From Anas platyrhynchos (taxonomy: Eukaryota > Chordata > Aves > Anseriformes > Anatidae), in contig NC_092611.1 in assembly GCF_047663525.1 (NCBI RefSeq), positions 9,027,001-9,091,000 of the forward strand: a stretch of DNA of 64,000 bases, given 5' to 3'. Of the stretch, positions 1 through 21,351 are shown one piece after another. Under the pieces are notes generated by a model, which had not been told where the DNA came from, did no database searches, and was given only the letters and a program-made list of their open reading frames with translations. The position numbers were made by a program, and so were the translations under genes. Positions within the stretch are counted from its first letter, which is position 1. Each line of letters opens with the position of its first letter.

Positions 1-11991
<11,991 letters not shown>

Positions 11992-11996
11992 TCAGC

Positions 11997-12021
11997 GGGG
12001 GGGGGGGGGGGGGGGGGGGGG
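11997..12021 (+). repeat. 25-nt poly-G run
   Basis: An uninterrupted run of 25 G lies about 63 bp upstream of the SIK3 ATG, so it would be poly-C in the SIK3 5' leader if transcription starts above it. It could form a G-quadruplex and is a likely site of assembly length error. Confidence 0.9.
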
Positions 12022-12117
12022 CGGCTGCCATGGCAACCCCGCGGGGCGGGGCGGGGCGCGTGACGGCAGCGCCAGGAGGGGCGGGGCCAGGAGGGAGGAG
12101 GCGCGAGGTGATTGGGC

Positions 12118-12212
12118 GAGGGGCGGGGCTTGAGGGGAAAGGGGCGGGGCTTAACGGATGGGGGCGTGGTTTGGAGGAAGGGGCGTGGCCTCGCGGGGAG
12201 GGGCGGGGCCGG
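12118..12212 (+). promoter_or_regulatory. Tandem GC-box / KLF-Sp array
   Basis: Five GC or CACCC-type boxes (GGGGCGGGGC twice, GGGGCGTGG twice, then GGGGCGGGGC) recur every 18-24 bp. Each matches the Sp/KLF zinc-finger consensus. The near-regular spacing suggests local duplication. Confidence 0.6.
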
Positions 12213-12466
12213 GAGCCGAGCGCGCCCCCGTGCGGCGTCGGGAGCGCGCGGCGCGGGTTTAGGGGGTTTGGGGGGGCCCAGAGCCCCCACACGGCCCCGG
12301 TTGGGCCCGGTTGGGCTCGGTTGGAGCCCGGAGACCTCTCAGGCGGCGCTGGGCGCGTTGCGGGCCCGCTGTGAGGCGCACCCGGCCCCCAGCAGGGCCC
12401 TGCCCGCACCCGCGCGGCCCCCGCGGCTCCGCGCCCGCACTGAGGGGGCCGCCGGAAGCAGCGCGG

Positions 12467-12494
12467 TGACGTCACCGCCGCCCCGCTGACGTCA
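12467..12494. promoter_or_regulatory. Two full palindromic CREs
   Basis: TGACGTCA occurs at 12,467-12,474 and again at 12,487-12,494, exactly 20 bp apart, inside the shared SIK3/PAFAH1B2 promoter. This is the complete CREB/ATF octamer. An ETS-like CCGGAAG precedes the first copy. Confidence 0.75.
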
Positions 12495-12665
12495 CGCCGC
12501 CGCCCCGCTTCCCTTCCCCCCCCCCGTTCAGGAGCGCGGGGCGGGACTTCCGGTAGCGCGCCCGGAAGCGGCCCCGCCGGGGGGTGGTTGCCAGGCGGAA
12601 GCGGAAGCGGCGGCGGCGCAGGCGCGGAGCGGGCCCGGGCCGAGGCAGGAGGGAGGCGCCCGGCC

Positions 12666-12685
12666 ATGGAGTCGCGGGGCGAGCC
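12666..12685 (+). CDS. PAFAH1B2: PAFAH1B2 exon 1, possible N-terminal extension
   Basis: Exon 1 is taken as 5' UTR in mammals. Here it holds an ATG at 12,666 in strong context (G at -3, G at +4), followed by 20 nt open to a GTGAGT donor. Splicing to exon 2 at 13,182 keeps the frame and reads MESRGEPNR directly into the usual MSHGDSN start. Whether ribosomes use it is unknown. The 5' boundary of the exon is not visible. Confidence 0.5.
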
Positions 12686-13188
12686 GTGAGTGCGGGGCGG
12701 CGCCGCGCCGGGACCGGCCCCTGCCCTCCCGTCCCGTCCCGTCCCCTCCCGGCCCCAAATCGCCGTGTCCCGGGGGGCGCCGCCCCGGCCCCGCCGCGCC
12801 GCTGGGTGCCGGTGGCCGGGCCCCGCCTCGCCCCGCGGCCTGGCGCTGCGCCCGCCGCCGCCTCGTGCGGGCCGGGCGGCCCCGAATCCCCGCGATTTGA
12901 CCCCAAAATCGCCCCGGGTTGTCCTCGGGAGCGGTTCTCGGCCGCGAGGTGGCAGCGGGGGCTCCCGTCACAGCCCTGCCCGCAGCCCGGCCTTGTCATT
13001 TAGAAATTAACCCGTTAAACGGGCACCAATTGTCCGTTAAACGGCCACAGCCCCCCGTTAAACGGTCACGCACCGCCCGTTATGCGTCTGATGGGCCCCG
13101 GGTTTTTGGTTTTATTTTATTTTATTTAATTTCCCCGGGGCCAGCCCTGAGTGCCGCCCGCCCGCCCTCTTCTCTCCGCAGGAACCGG

Positions 13189-16100
13189 ATGAGCCACGGG
13201 GACTCCAACCCAGCGGCCGTCCCGCACGCCGCCGAGGACATCCAGGGGGACGACCGGTGGATGTCGCAGGTACAGGAGCTGCCCGGGGAGGGGCCGGGGG
13301 CACGCAGGCTGTGCTGCGACCTGCCTGTAGGGGTGAATCCAGGCCATTAGCAGCGTTGACCTGAGTGCCACGGTGTGAAATAGCATTAAAAAAGCTGTTT
13401 CACACATTAATGGAGAGAAATTGCCGACCCGTTTGTTAAACAAAGCACAAACCAGGGCTCTGTGCCTGCAAAGCGCTGCTCTGCTCCACCCGTGTCTTTA
13501 CAAGGCAGGCACAGAGCTGAAAAGGGCAGAGCCGCAGTGTCTGCACCCCCAGCCTCTTGCTGCAGCGCTTCCTCCTGCAGCCAGGGCAGCATAGCCAGAG
13601 GCTGCTCCCTGTGGCTGTGTGTGGGCAGTGCCCAGAGCAGGCAAAATGCTGCTCTCAGAGCCAAGAGCTCGTCCCTGTTGGGGTTGGTGCAGCTGGGAGG
13701 GGTGCTCATGGGTTAACAGGGGAAAGAAGCGTGTGGGAGGCAGGCAGGGGGAGCTGCTCGGGCCCTTCCAGCACCAGAGGTGCTGGTGAGATGAGTGTGA
13801 GCTGACACGGTGCTGCTTTCTCCTGACAGCACAACAGATTTGTCTCGGACTGCAAAGACAAGGAACCCGACGTGCTCTTTGTGGGTGACTCCATGGTGCA
13901 GTTGCTGCAGCAGTATGAGGTACTGGTTACAGATAAAGGTGGTTTGGGGCTACACGGACTGGAAATCCTAATCCAGCAGCATGTAATCCTGCGTGGTCCT
14001 GACAGCTCTTTGTTCTGTTCTGATGTTACCACTGTCCTGTTGCTCTGCCCCGTTTCCTTCCCTCCCCAACGCCCGTACAAAGTCTCCCTGGTTTATCTGG
14101 GGCCGTTTGCAGTCCTGCTCTGAAGCAATTAATGACGGCCTCCCCTTGGCCACGCAGACACAGCCCTTCGCTCCTTCCGTGGACCTCTGGTTCCAAACTC
14201 CCGAGGGTGAAATCTCTGTAGGTGTGTCCTGGCTGGGGCATGTTTAACCCTCAGCGTGCTGTGTGCATGAACCCAATTTTCTGGTGCCAAAGGGAAGGCG
14301 TTAGAGATGCCCTGAGAAGGGAATTTTGTTGAAGGCACTGGCCAGGTTTTGTGCGTTTCCTTAATCCCTAAAACTAGGGTAGGGGAGCAAAGGGAGAGAT
14401 TTGCTGCTCCACGGTGGCCGTAGCTGAGTTACTTTTTTGAGAGCTGCTTCCCAGTGTGCTCCAGGGTTTTTTAGTTCTGTTACCTGGCAATAGAAGGGAT
14501 TTCTTCAGCTCCTAGACACCTTCAGGAGTTGTGTCGTTAACTGAGGTAGGGACACCGCAGTCTGCAGCAGCTCAGCGCTCTGTTCCTGACACCAAGTAGC
14601 TGTTTGAGAGAAATTCCCCTTCCTTTGTGCCAGGACTGAGTGAACACCAGCCTTTCCACCTCTTCCGGACCTTGCAGCAAAGCCCTGTCCCGTGCTTAAA
14701 TGCCCTTTCTGGAAGTGAGTTTTGGGGTGTCTCCCTGCTCCTTCCAGTGTCACTGACAGCATCGCGTGTCCGTGCAGTGTCTCTGTCACTATCAGGCTGC
14801 TCCTCTGAAATAGGAAACTGCTCTCTGCTTGCAGATCTGGCGAGAGCTCTTCTCACCACTCCACGCACTGAATTTTGGGATCGGTGGGGACACCACCGGC
14901 CACGTTCTATGGAGACTGAAGAACGGTGAGCTGGAGAACATTAAACCGAAGGTACGACCGGGGCGCCAGGCGGGCAGCCGTGTGCTGACTCAGAGGAGAC
15001 GTCACCGGTGCACAGCCCAGGGAGCTGTTAACTCCTAAGAGACCTTTTTGTTTGAACAACTGCCAGCACGAAGCATGCACAAAGTGCTGAGATGTGTTTG
15101 GCTAAACCAGAAGTGTTTGGGAACAGGGCCGTGCTCTCACACACACGGGTTTTGCTGCTGAGTGTGCAAATAGCAGAGGAGTCTTTAGGAGACACGGCCT
15201 CACAGCCCCAGCACAGATGGCGATCAGGCCTGTTATTTACTATCGCTAGGTGCAGGCTGGATTGCAGCGTGTCTCAGGCCTGAGTACTCTCAGCCTCTAG
15301 GTGGGGATGGTGAAATCTTTGACAGAAAGCCAGCAAAGATGTTCAGAACATGGAGCGAGGAACAGCTTCGGACTCTGCACCTGAGCTGGACTCCTTTGCT
15401 GAAGGCACCGAGCAGCCCACCACGGTGCTGTGGTGCAAGGCAGTGCTGCAGCGTGTGCCTAGGAAGGCAGCGCACTCATATTTCTGTTATTTAACAGCAT
15501 TTAATCTTTCCTTAAAGAAGCTGAGCTGCACGATTGTCCCTGTCCTGAAGGAGCACGTGCTGTGTGAATGTTATCTCCTTTTCAACCAGTGCAGGCTCCT
15601 GCAGTGTGTTGGCTCTGTGGGATGGGGTGGACTCGGACATCTCCTAGGCTGAACAGAAAACTTTCAGTAATCCTGGTTTGTCTGGACAGAGGCTTGTGAG
15701 ATACTGTGCAAAAGTCAGCATAACTGACAGCTGAAGACCTCTCGCGATGTGGGTTTATACTTAAACATTCTTAACCGAGCTTGCTGGTCACAGCTGATGT
15801 TTATACAGGGTTATCAGGGTCAGCAAGAGTCTTACAACTTGTTCTGAAAAGGTTGCAAACATTTCTTCTCCTCGCAGGTCATTGTTGTTTGGGTTGGAAC
15901 AAATAATCACGAAAACACAGCCGAAGAAGTCGCAGGCGGAATCGAGGCTATCGTGCGCCTGATAAATACCCAGCAGCCACAGGCCAAAGTTATTGTGCTG
16001 GTATGTCTCGTGGAGAGCTGCGAAAACAAAGCGCTGTGAGGAGGCCCTGTGTTCTCTGCGCTGTGTCTGGGTGATACTGGGAAGGGTGGTGGTGGGGGAG

Positions 16101-16883
16101 GGCACTCGCTGCATTTATCTTCTGCTCTGTCCGTGCCTCCCCTGCCTCGCCTGGCTCTGCAGAAGCTCAGCTCCACCAGAGGTGGGTGTGATCGTTCCCA
16201 CTAGCAGCATTGCTGCCCCGCTTAGTGATGTTGTCGAAGAAGTCCTGTGAGGGATAGAAGTGCCCAGATCAGAGCTGGGATTTGGAAGTCTTGGTTTGCC
16301 TCCTTGTTTTAACAGGTCGGCTGGGGGCTGTCCCACTGAGAAGCTTAGCAGAGGCATTCAGTGCACTGCTGAAAGCTTTTGGAGAGAGCACAAGCTGATA
16401 GCTTTAAAAAAAGCAAGAAAAGCAAGTGCCCTGCCAGTTGTGCTTATAGCTCATCAGCAGTTGCATTTAAAATTGGATCTGAATGGGCTGATTGAAGGAA
16501 TGAGATCCCTCTGTCACAGACATCCTAAATCCTGAAAGGATGCCTGAATTGACGGGGAAATCATTACCGTGTGAAAGCTCCTCACTGCCTCTCTCTCGTC
16601 TCAGGGCCTGCTACCTCGTGGAGAGAAGCCAAACCCTCTGCGGCAGAAGAATGCCAAGGTGAACCATCTGCTAAAAGCCTCCCTCCCCAAACTGCCCAAC
16701 GTGCAGCTGCTGGATGTAGACGCCGGCTTCGTGCACTCGGATGGCACCATCTCCTACCACGACATGTTTGATTTCCTGCACCTGACGGGAGGGGGCTACG
16801 CCAAGATCTGCAAACCCCTCCACGAACTGATCATGCAGCTACTGGAGGAGACCCCTGAGGAGAAACGAGCTGCTCTGGCCTGA
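13189..16883 (+). CDS. PAFAH1B2: PAFAH1B2, platelet-activating factor acetylhydrolase 1b catalytic subunit 2 (alpha2)
   Basis: This is a cytosolic SGNH-family hydrolase that removes the sn-2 acetyl group of platelet-activating factor. It forms dimers with itself or PAFAH1B3 and associates with LIS1. Coding exons are 13,189-13,269 (exon begins 13,182), 13,830-13,919, 14,835-14,951, 15,878-16,000 and 16,605-16,883. All have GT-AG borders and join in phase 0, giving 229 residues, the length of the human protein. The nucleophile is Ser48 in the GDSM motif, block III is GTNNHEN (about 103-109), and the catalytic Asp193 and His196 lie in DFLHL. Near-identity to the mammalian sequence shows an intact gene. 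It is transcribed away from SIK3 out of the shared promoter. The canonical ATG at 13,189 has a weak context, unlike the one in exon 1. Confidence 0.97.
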
Positions 16884-19230
16884 TCAGCTGACGTCAGTGT
16901 TCACATCCTCCAGCCCATCAGATCAGTTCTGTCACTGGCACTACAGAATCCTTCTTTCTTAAAGCACTTTCCATTGTAGAATGTTACGGATGCTCGTACC
17001 TAGTGTTTTGAGGGGGAAGGCTGATGTTTAACTGGTCTTGTACATATGAGGGCCGGCTTGGTTGGTTTTATTGCAGGAGGAGATTAGCTGAAGAAGAGTT
17101 TTTCTTTTAAACCATTCCTCATTTAAAATGAGAACAGGACTGTCACTCTGTGCCCCTCCCACGTCTTGTTGCTCTGTGGTTGTCCTAGAACCTTTTAGCC
17201 TGTCTCTGACAGCCCATGCACAGCTCCTGGCTCACCGTTCCTGGCTGTAGGGGTTGTGCTCTGTGTATTAGCCTGGGAACGAGAATTGCCTTCCACTTGC
17301 TAATAACAGAACAGATGCATTTTTCAGTCTCAGTCCCACCTTCTAATAATATTTCCGTTCTTTCCTTTTTTCCTTTTTTTTCCCACTGGGGGGTTAGGCG
17401 ACACGTGTCGCTTTCCCACTCCTTATTTCTGAAGCAGCATGAAACTGGAATTGAGAAGTGTAACGAGACAAACTGTTAGCTGAACGCATGTCACACTCCC
17501 AGGTGCTTGTGCTCGTGCTTGCTTCACCATGCTGGGGCACACTTCATTCCATGCAGCTTCCCTGTGGGCAGCCTTGTTCAGGTGCTGCTGGCTGTCCTGT
17601 TCTCTGCTCCTGTCCGTGTATGGTGTTGCTGCCTTCTAACAGTTGTTCAGTTTAGGATTTTTAATTATCCGGTTAATATCACAGAAGGTAGTTACGTCCT
17701 CGCTCCTATAGAACTGACATTTCATTCCTTTGAGTTGCCTGTGCTACAGGGCTCTCTACAGTGCTGTTCATCATTCTTTTCTTTTTTTTTTTTTTTTTTA
17801 AGTATGACTGTTACATCCTTTTTTTTTTTTTTTATTAAGAAAACCCATATGAATAACCCCTTTTTGCAAGGCCTAAATCAGTCTGAAGCTTTACAGATTC
17901 CAAGGTGTATATTTCTTTATTGCTTCTGTTTTACTTGTATAAACACTTTATTCAAGCAACTACAGCCTCTTACAGTAAAAAGCGAAGCCAGGGTGTAGCC
18001 TCTTCCTGCCCTGGACGCGGCTCACCTCCAGGCAAGGGAGCCAGTGCAGCGAGCGCCCTCTTCCAGGGGCTGCAAGTAGGTGGGACTTCTTTTTGTTGTT
18101 GTTATGAGAGCTGGTTATAGTCTACTAGTGGTGGTATGAAAACAGCCTTTCATCTACAAGTGAAAGCTTCTCTTTTTCAAAAAGAAACCGTTTTGGACCC
18201 TAAACGCAGAGCCCTAGGCGAATAGCTAAATATACTCGCAAATAAAGTAATTTTAACTCAAGTCTGTTCTTCCTCAGCTTACCTGCTGGAGCTGGAGCAT
18301 GGCAGCGCTGTGCAGACATCAGAGATCCGTGCTGTGGTGGCTGCCAGCGCAGATCCCTGCTCCTCTCGGGGCGTGAGAGGGATCTGCAGCCAGACACGCT
18401 CCTCCCGGCAGGTAAATGGGAGAGGAACCGATGGCTTTTTAGCGGGCGCTCCATGCTGTGTGCTTACTGAGGGGTGTTTAGGTGTCCAGGTTGCTTGCTG
18501 TGCCCTGCTGCAATGAAAGTACATAGGTACTGTATATAGTCTGTTGGCCCTTTTTTATAATAAAGGGTGCTGGTGTTTAATGCAGTCTATAATCTAGCAT
18601 TAAGGAATACTTTTATGTCCCCACTACATTCCCCTCTTCCTGTAGATTTGATCATAGCAGGATTTCTGCCTGGATTGCATGCATAGTGTGTGTTTTGTTT
18701 CCAGTATATGTGATCTACACACAGATGAAGGAAGGATGAAGCTTTCCAATTCCCCGAAATAAAAGTAAAAAGTGTTGGAGTGCCGTAGTAGAAGGAGGAT
18801 GATTGTCTCACCCCCATGGGCCAGGCCAGGAACGCGCTGCTCCCCAGGCCCCGCTCAGCCTATGCACTCTGTAGCCCTGCTGCCTTGCAGAGCAGGCTTT
18901 AAGATAAAGGTGTTCACGCTTCTGATTAGATGCTTGCTGGAGAAGCTGGTGTAGGAAGCAGTGTGAAATCCAGCCTTGAAAATCCATCGCAGTGGAGGAT
19001 TCTTGGGGAAAAGATTTATTGACCCCCCCCTCCACACACACACCCCTAGGGAGACGGGACAAAGCGCCCTGCTCCCTGCGAGCTTTCCAGCTTTCTAGGC
19101 TTTTATAGAAAGGCAGTGTGATAGTTTAATCTATGCATCCCTGCTTCCCTCCCTGCTGTCCCTGCAGCTGGTTAAAGAGACGCTGCCCAGGAATGTGTCC
19201 TTCCAATAAAAAGTTAACTCCTCAACTGCG
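16884..19230 (+). other. PAFAH1B2: PAFAH1B2 3' UTR with several poly(A) signals
   Basis: The AT-rich sequence after the stop codon has no coding potential and holds long T runs at about 17,780-17,800 and 17,817-17,834. Canonical AATAAA hexamers lie at 18,241-18,246, 18,559-18,564, 18,758-18,763 and 19,205-19,210. Alternative polyadenylation is therefore likely. Which site dominates, and whether transcripts run further, cannot be told from sequence. Confidence 0.65.
18559..18564 (+). terminator. PAFAH1B2: Candidate PAFAH1B2 poly(A) signal
   Basis: AATAAA follows a T-rich stretch and is followed by a GT-rich segment, the arrangement expected around a cleavage site. It is one of four AATAAA motifs in the 3' UTR and looks the best placed. 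Confidence 0.5.
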
Positions 19231-20754
19231 GCCGTGTCCGGCGGTGAGTCAGCTGCTCTTGGCAGGGCGCTGGGTGGAACGAGAGAGGTTGGGCAGGTTC
19301 GTGGCTCCTCTGCAACGTGACTGAGGACAGCTCTGCTTAGGCTTGGCTTGCTCAGGTGCCACGCTCTGTGCTTGTTTTGGTGTTCGCAGCCCTCCTCCTC
19401 GGCTGCCTTAACCCTCGCTGATGGGTGCTGATGCTGCACAAGGAGAGGAAGGACAGCTTTTTTTTTTTTTTTTCCTAGGAGACTTTAGCTGTGCTTGGGG
19501 CTGTCTAGTAAGAAACTGTCCCGCGCAAAATTGAGATGTTTTGTGTGAGGGCAAGGAGGGATTCTGCCTCCTCACTGAGCAAATATTAAAAAAAAAATGA
19601 GTGCCTCGCCAAAGGACGCATAGAAAAGCTTCAGTTGCAGCTTTGGGTGACCGATGTCCCTTGGGATCGGGGCTGGGCTGGGCTGCCCCAGCCTGGCCAG
19701 CATGAATTATTTCATTGTTAATGGTTGGCTGTGGAAGAACCGGCCCTTTGGGGCTCTTTCCTTTTGTAAACAATCCAGTTGCATTTTTCAGTTCTGTGCT
19801 GAAGCCTGGTGTCTTGTCTGTACAGTGGCCTGCGAGCACTGCCAGTTCCCTATTTATTGCAGCCAAGAGAAAAGATGTGAAAGGACGGAAAAGGGTGCCT
19901 GGGGACTTGTTGGGGAGGAGGGGGTGACACTCCAGGCACATGGTGGGGACCTCCCCACCTGCTCGGGGGCACTGCTCTGTGTCTGCTCACTGACTTGAAC
20001 CTTCCCGGGTGGGAATTGTGATTCTGCTTTGGCAAAAAAAAAAAAAAAAAAAAAGCATCAACTGGTAGAACTCACTCTGTCTAGTGCATATTTCAATATA
20101 AATGTAAATGTTTCACCCCAACGTGTTGCTGTGTGTGTGTGTGCGCCTGTGTCTCCCGCTCCCTGTCGGCTGCCTCCTGTGTCCCGTTGCTGCTGCTGGG
20201 CCGTGGACCAGCTGTGGGGTGCTGCAGGGTCGGGGGGAGCCTCCCCAGGGGGGCCTCTCCCAGGTAAACCCGCAGCCTTCCCTCCCGTGGGTATTTGGAG
20301 TCGTGCTCGTCTGGATCCTCGCTTCTCATTTAGTATCCATTCTTATTGCCAGTCTGGTTTCTGTTTGTTTGTTCGTTTTCCTCTCTTTTCACCACCGTTT
20401 CCAAGCGATGCAGAGTTTGGGTACCCGAAGCTCTGAATGCTGTTCTGCAGGTGCAGGTAACCGGCTGTCTGGCCCTGGACAGCATCTCTCAGCTGGCTGC
20501 TCCTGGCTCTGATTCACTCCCAAGCCCTGAGATGAATGGGGAACGCTCAGCACTCATCGACCTCCGAGGCGTGCCAGCAGCGGCAGGATTTGGCCAGGAG
20601 TCGGGCGTGAGCTGCGGCTCTGCCCCGGCCTCACACCCATGGGGAGCGGGGAGCCCCTCACCTGGGGGGCAGCGAGCACTGTAATGGTGGGGGCAGATGT
20701 GGGGCAGGAGGCTGGGGGCTGCAGCCCAGGGGAGGGGGAGCTGGGGGGAGATAT
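19231..20754. other. PAFAH1B2-SIDT2 intergenic segment, or distal 3' UTR
   Basis: No gene was recognised. The segment contains an A20 tract at about 20,035-20,054, a short GT run near 20,130 and no splice-linked open frames. It may include the distal end of long PAFAH1B2 transcripts. Confidence 0.6.
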
Positions 20755-20963
20755 GGGAACAGGGTGGTTAGGAACAGGAGATGTTTAGGATTGGGATATT
20801 TAAAGGGGGAGGTGTTGAGGAACAGGGGCTGTTTAGGAACAGGATGGTGAAGATGAGGGGACATTGAGGAACAGGACTTTTAGGATCAGGGGATATTTAG
20901 GAGCAGGGCACAATTAGGAGCAGGGCGCATTTAGGAGCAGGGCGTTTAGGACCGGGATATTTC
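20755..20963 (+). repeat. About 17-bp minisatellite upstream of SIDT2
   Basis: Degenerate copies of a unit like TTTAGGAGCAGGGCGCA repeat across about 210 bp. The last three or four copies (20,895-20,955) are the most alike. The array ends about 390 bp before the SIDT2 start codon. Confidence 0.75.
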
Positions 20964-21351
20964 AGCCCGGGGTATCCAAGAGCAGCCCCGGCGGTGATGG
21001 GGTTCCCCGGGGGCTGCCCCGCGCCGTGTCCCTGTGCCCGTCCCGGGGCTCCGCTCCCCCCCCCACCGCCCCCCCCCAACCACGGTGGCTCCGGGGCCGC
21101 CCCCGGTCGGCGTCACTTCCCCGCCCGGCCCTGACGTCACCGCCGGGACGTGTTTACCGCCGGGCGGCGGCACCGGCACCGGGACCGGGCACCGAGCACC
21201 GAGCACCGGGCACCGGCCCCAGCAGCTCCTCGCCCCCCCGCGCCATGGCTCCGCGCTCCCCGCTGCGCCCCGGCTGACCCCGCCGTGCCCCCCCCCCGCT
21301 GCCCCCGTCCCGTCGCGGTGCCCTCCCGGTGCCCCCGGGGATGCTGGCGGG
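20964..21351 (+). promoter_or_regulatory. SIDT2: SIDT2 promoter and 5' leader
   Basis: This CpG-rich stretch has no TATA box and contains a full CRE, TGACGTCA, at 21,132-21,139. An ATG at 21,341 lies 11 nt before the SIDT2 start in another frame and would open a short overlapping reading frame. Confidence 0.65.

Noticed and set aside
20035-20054. A20 tract as the end of a processed pseudogene or retrocopy
   Set aside because: No cDNA-like sequence or target-site duplication was seen next to it. It is more likely a simple A run downstream of or within the PAFAH1B2 3' UTR.
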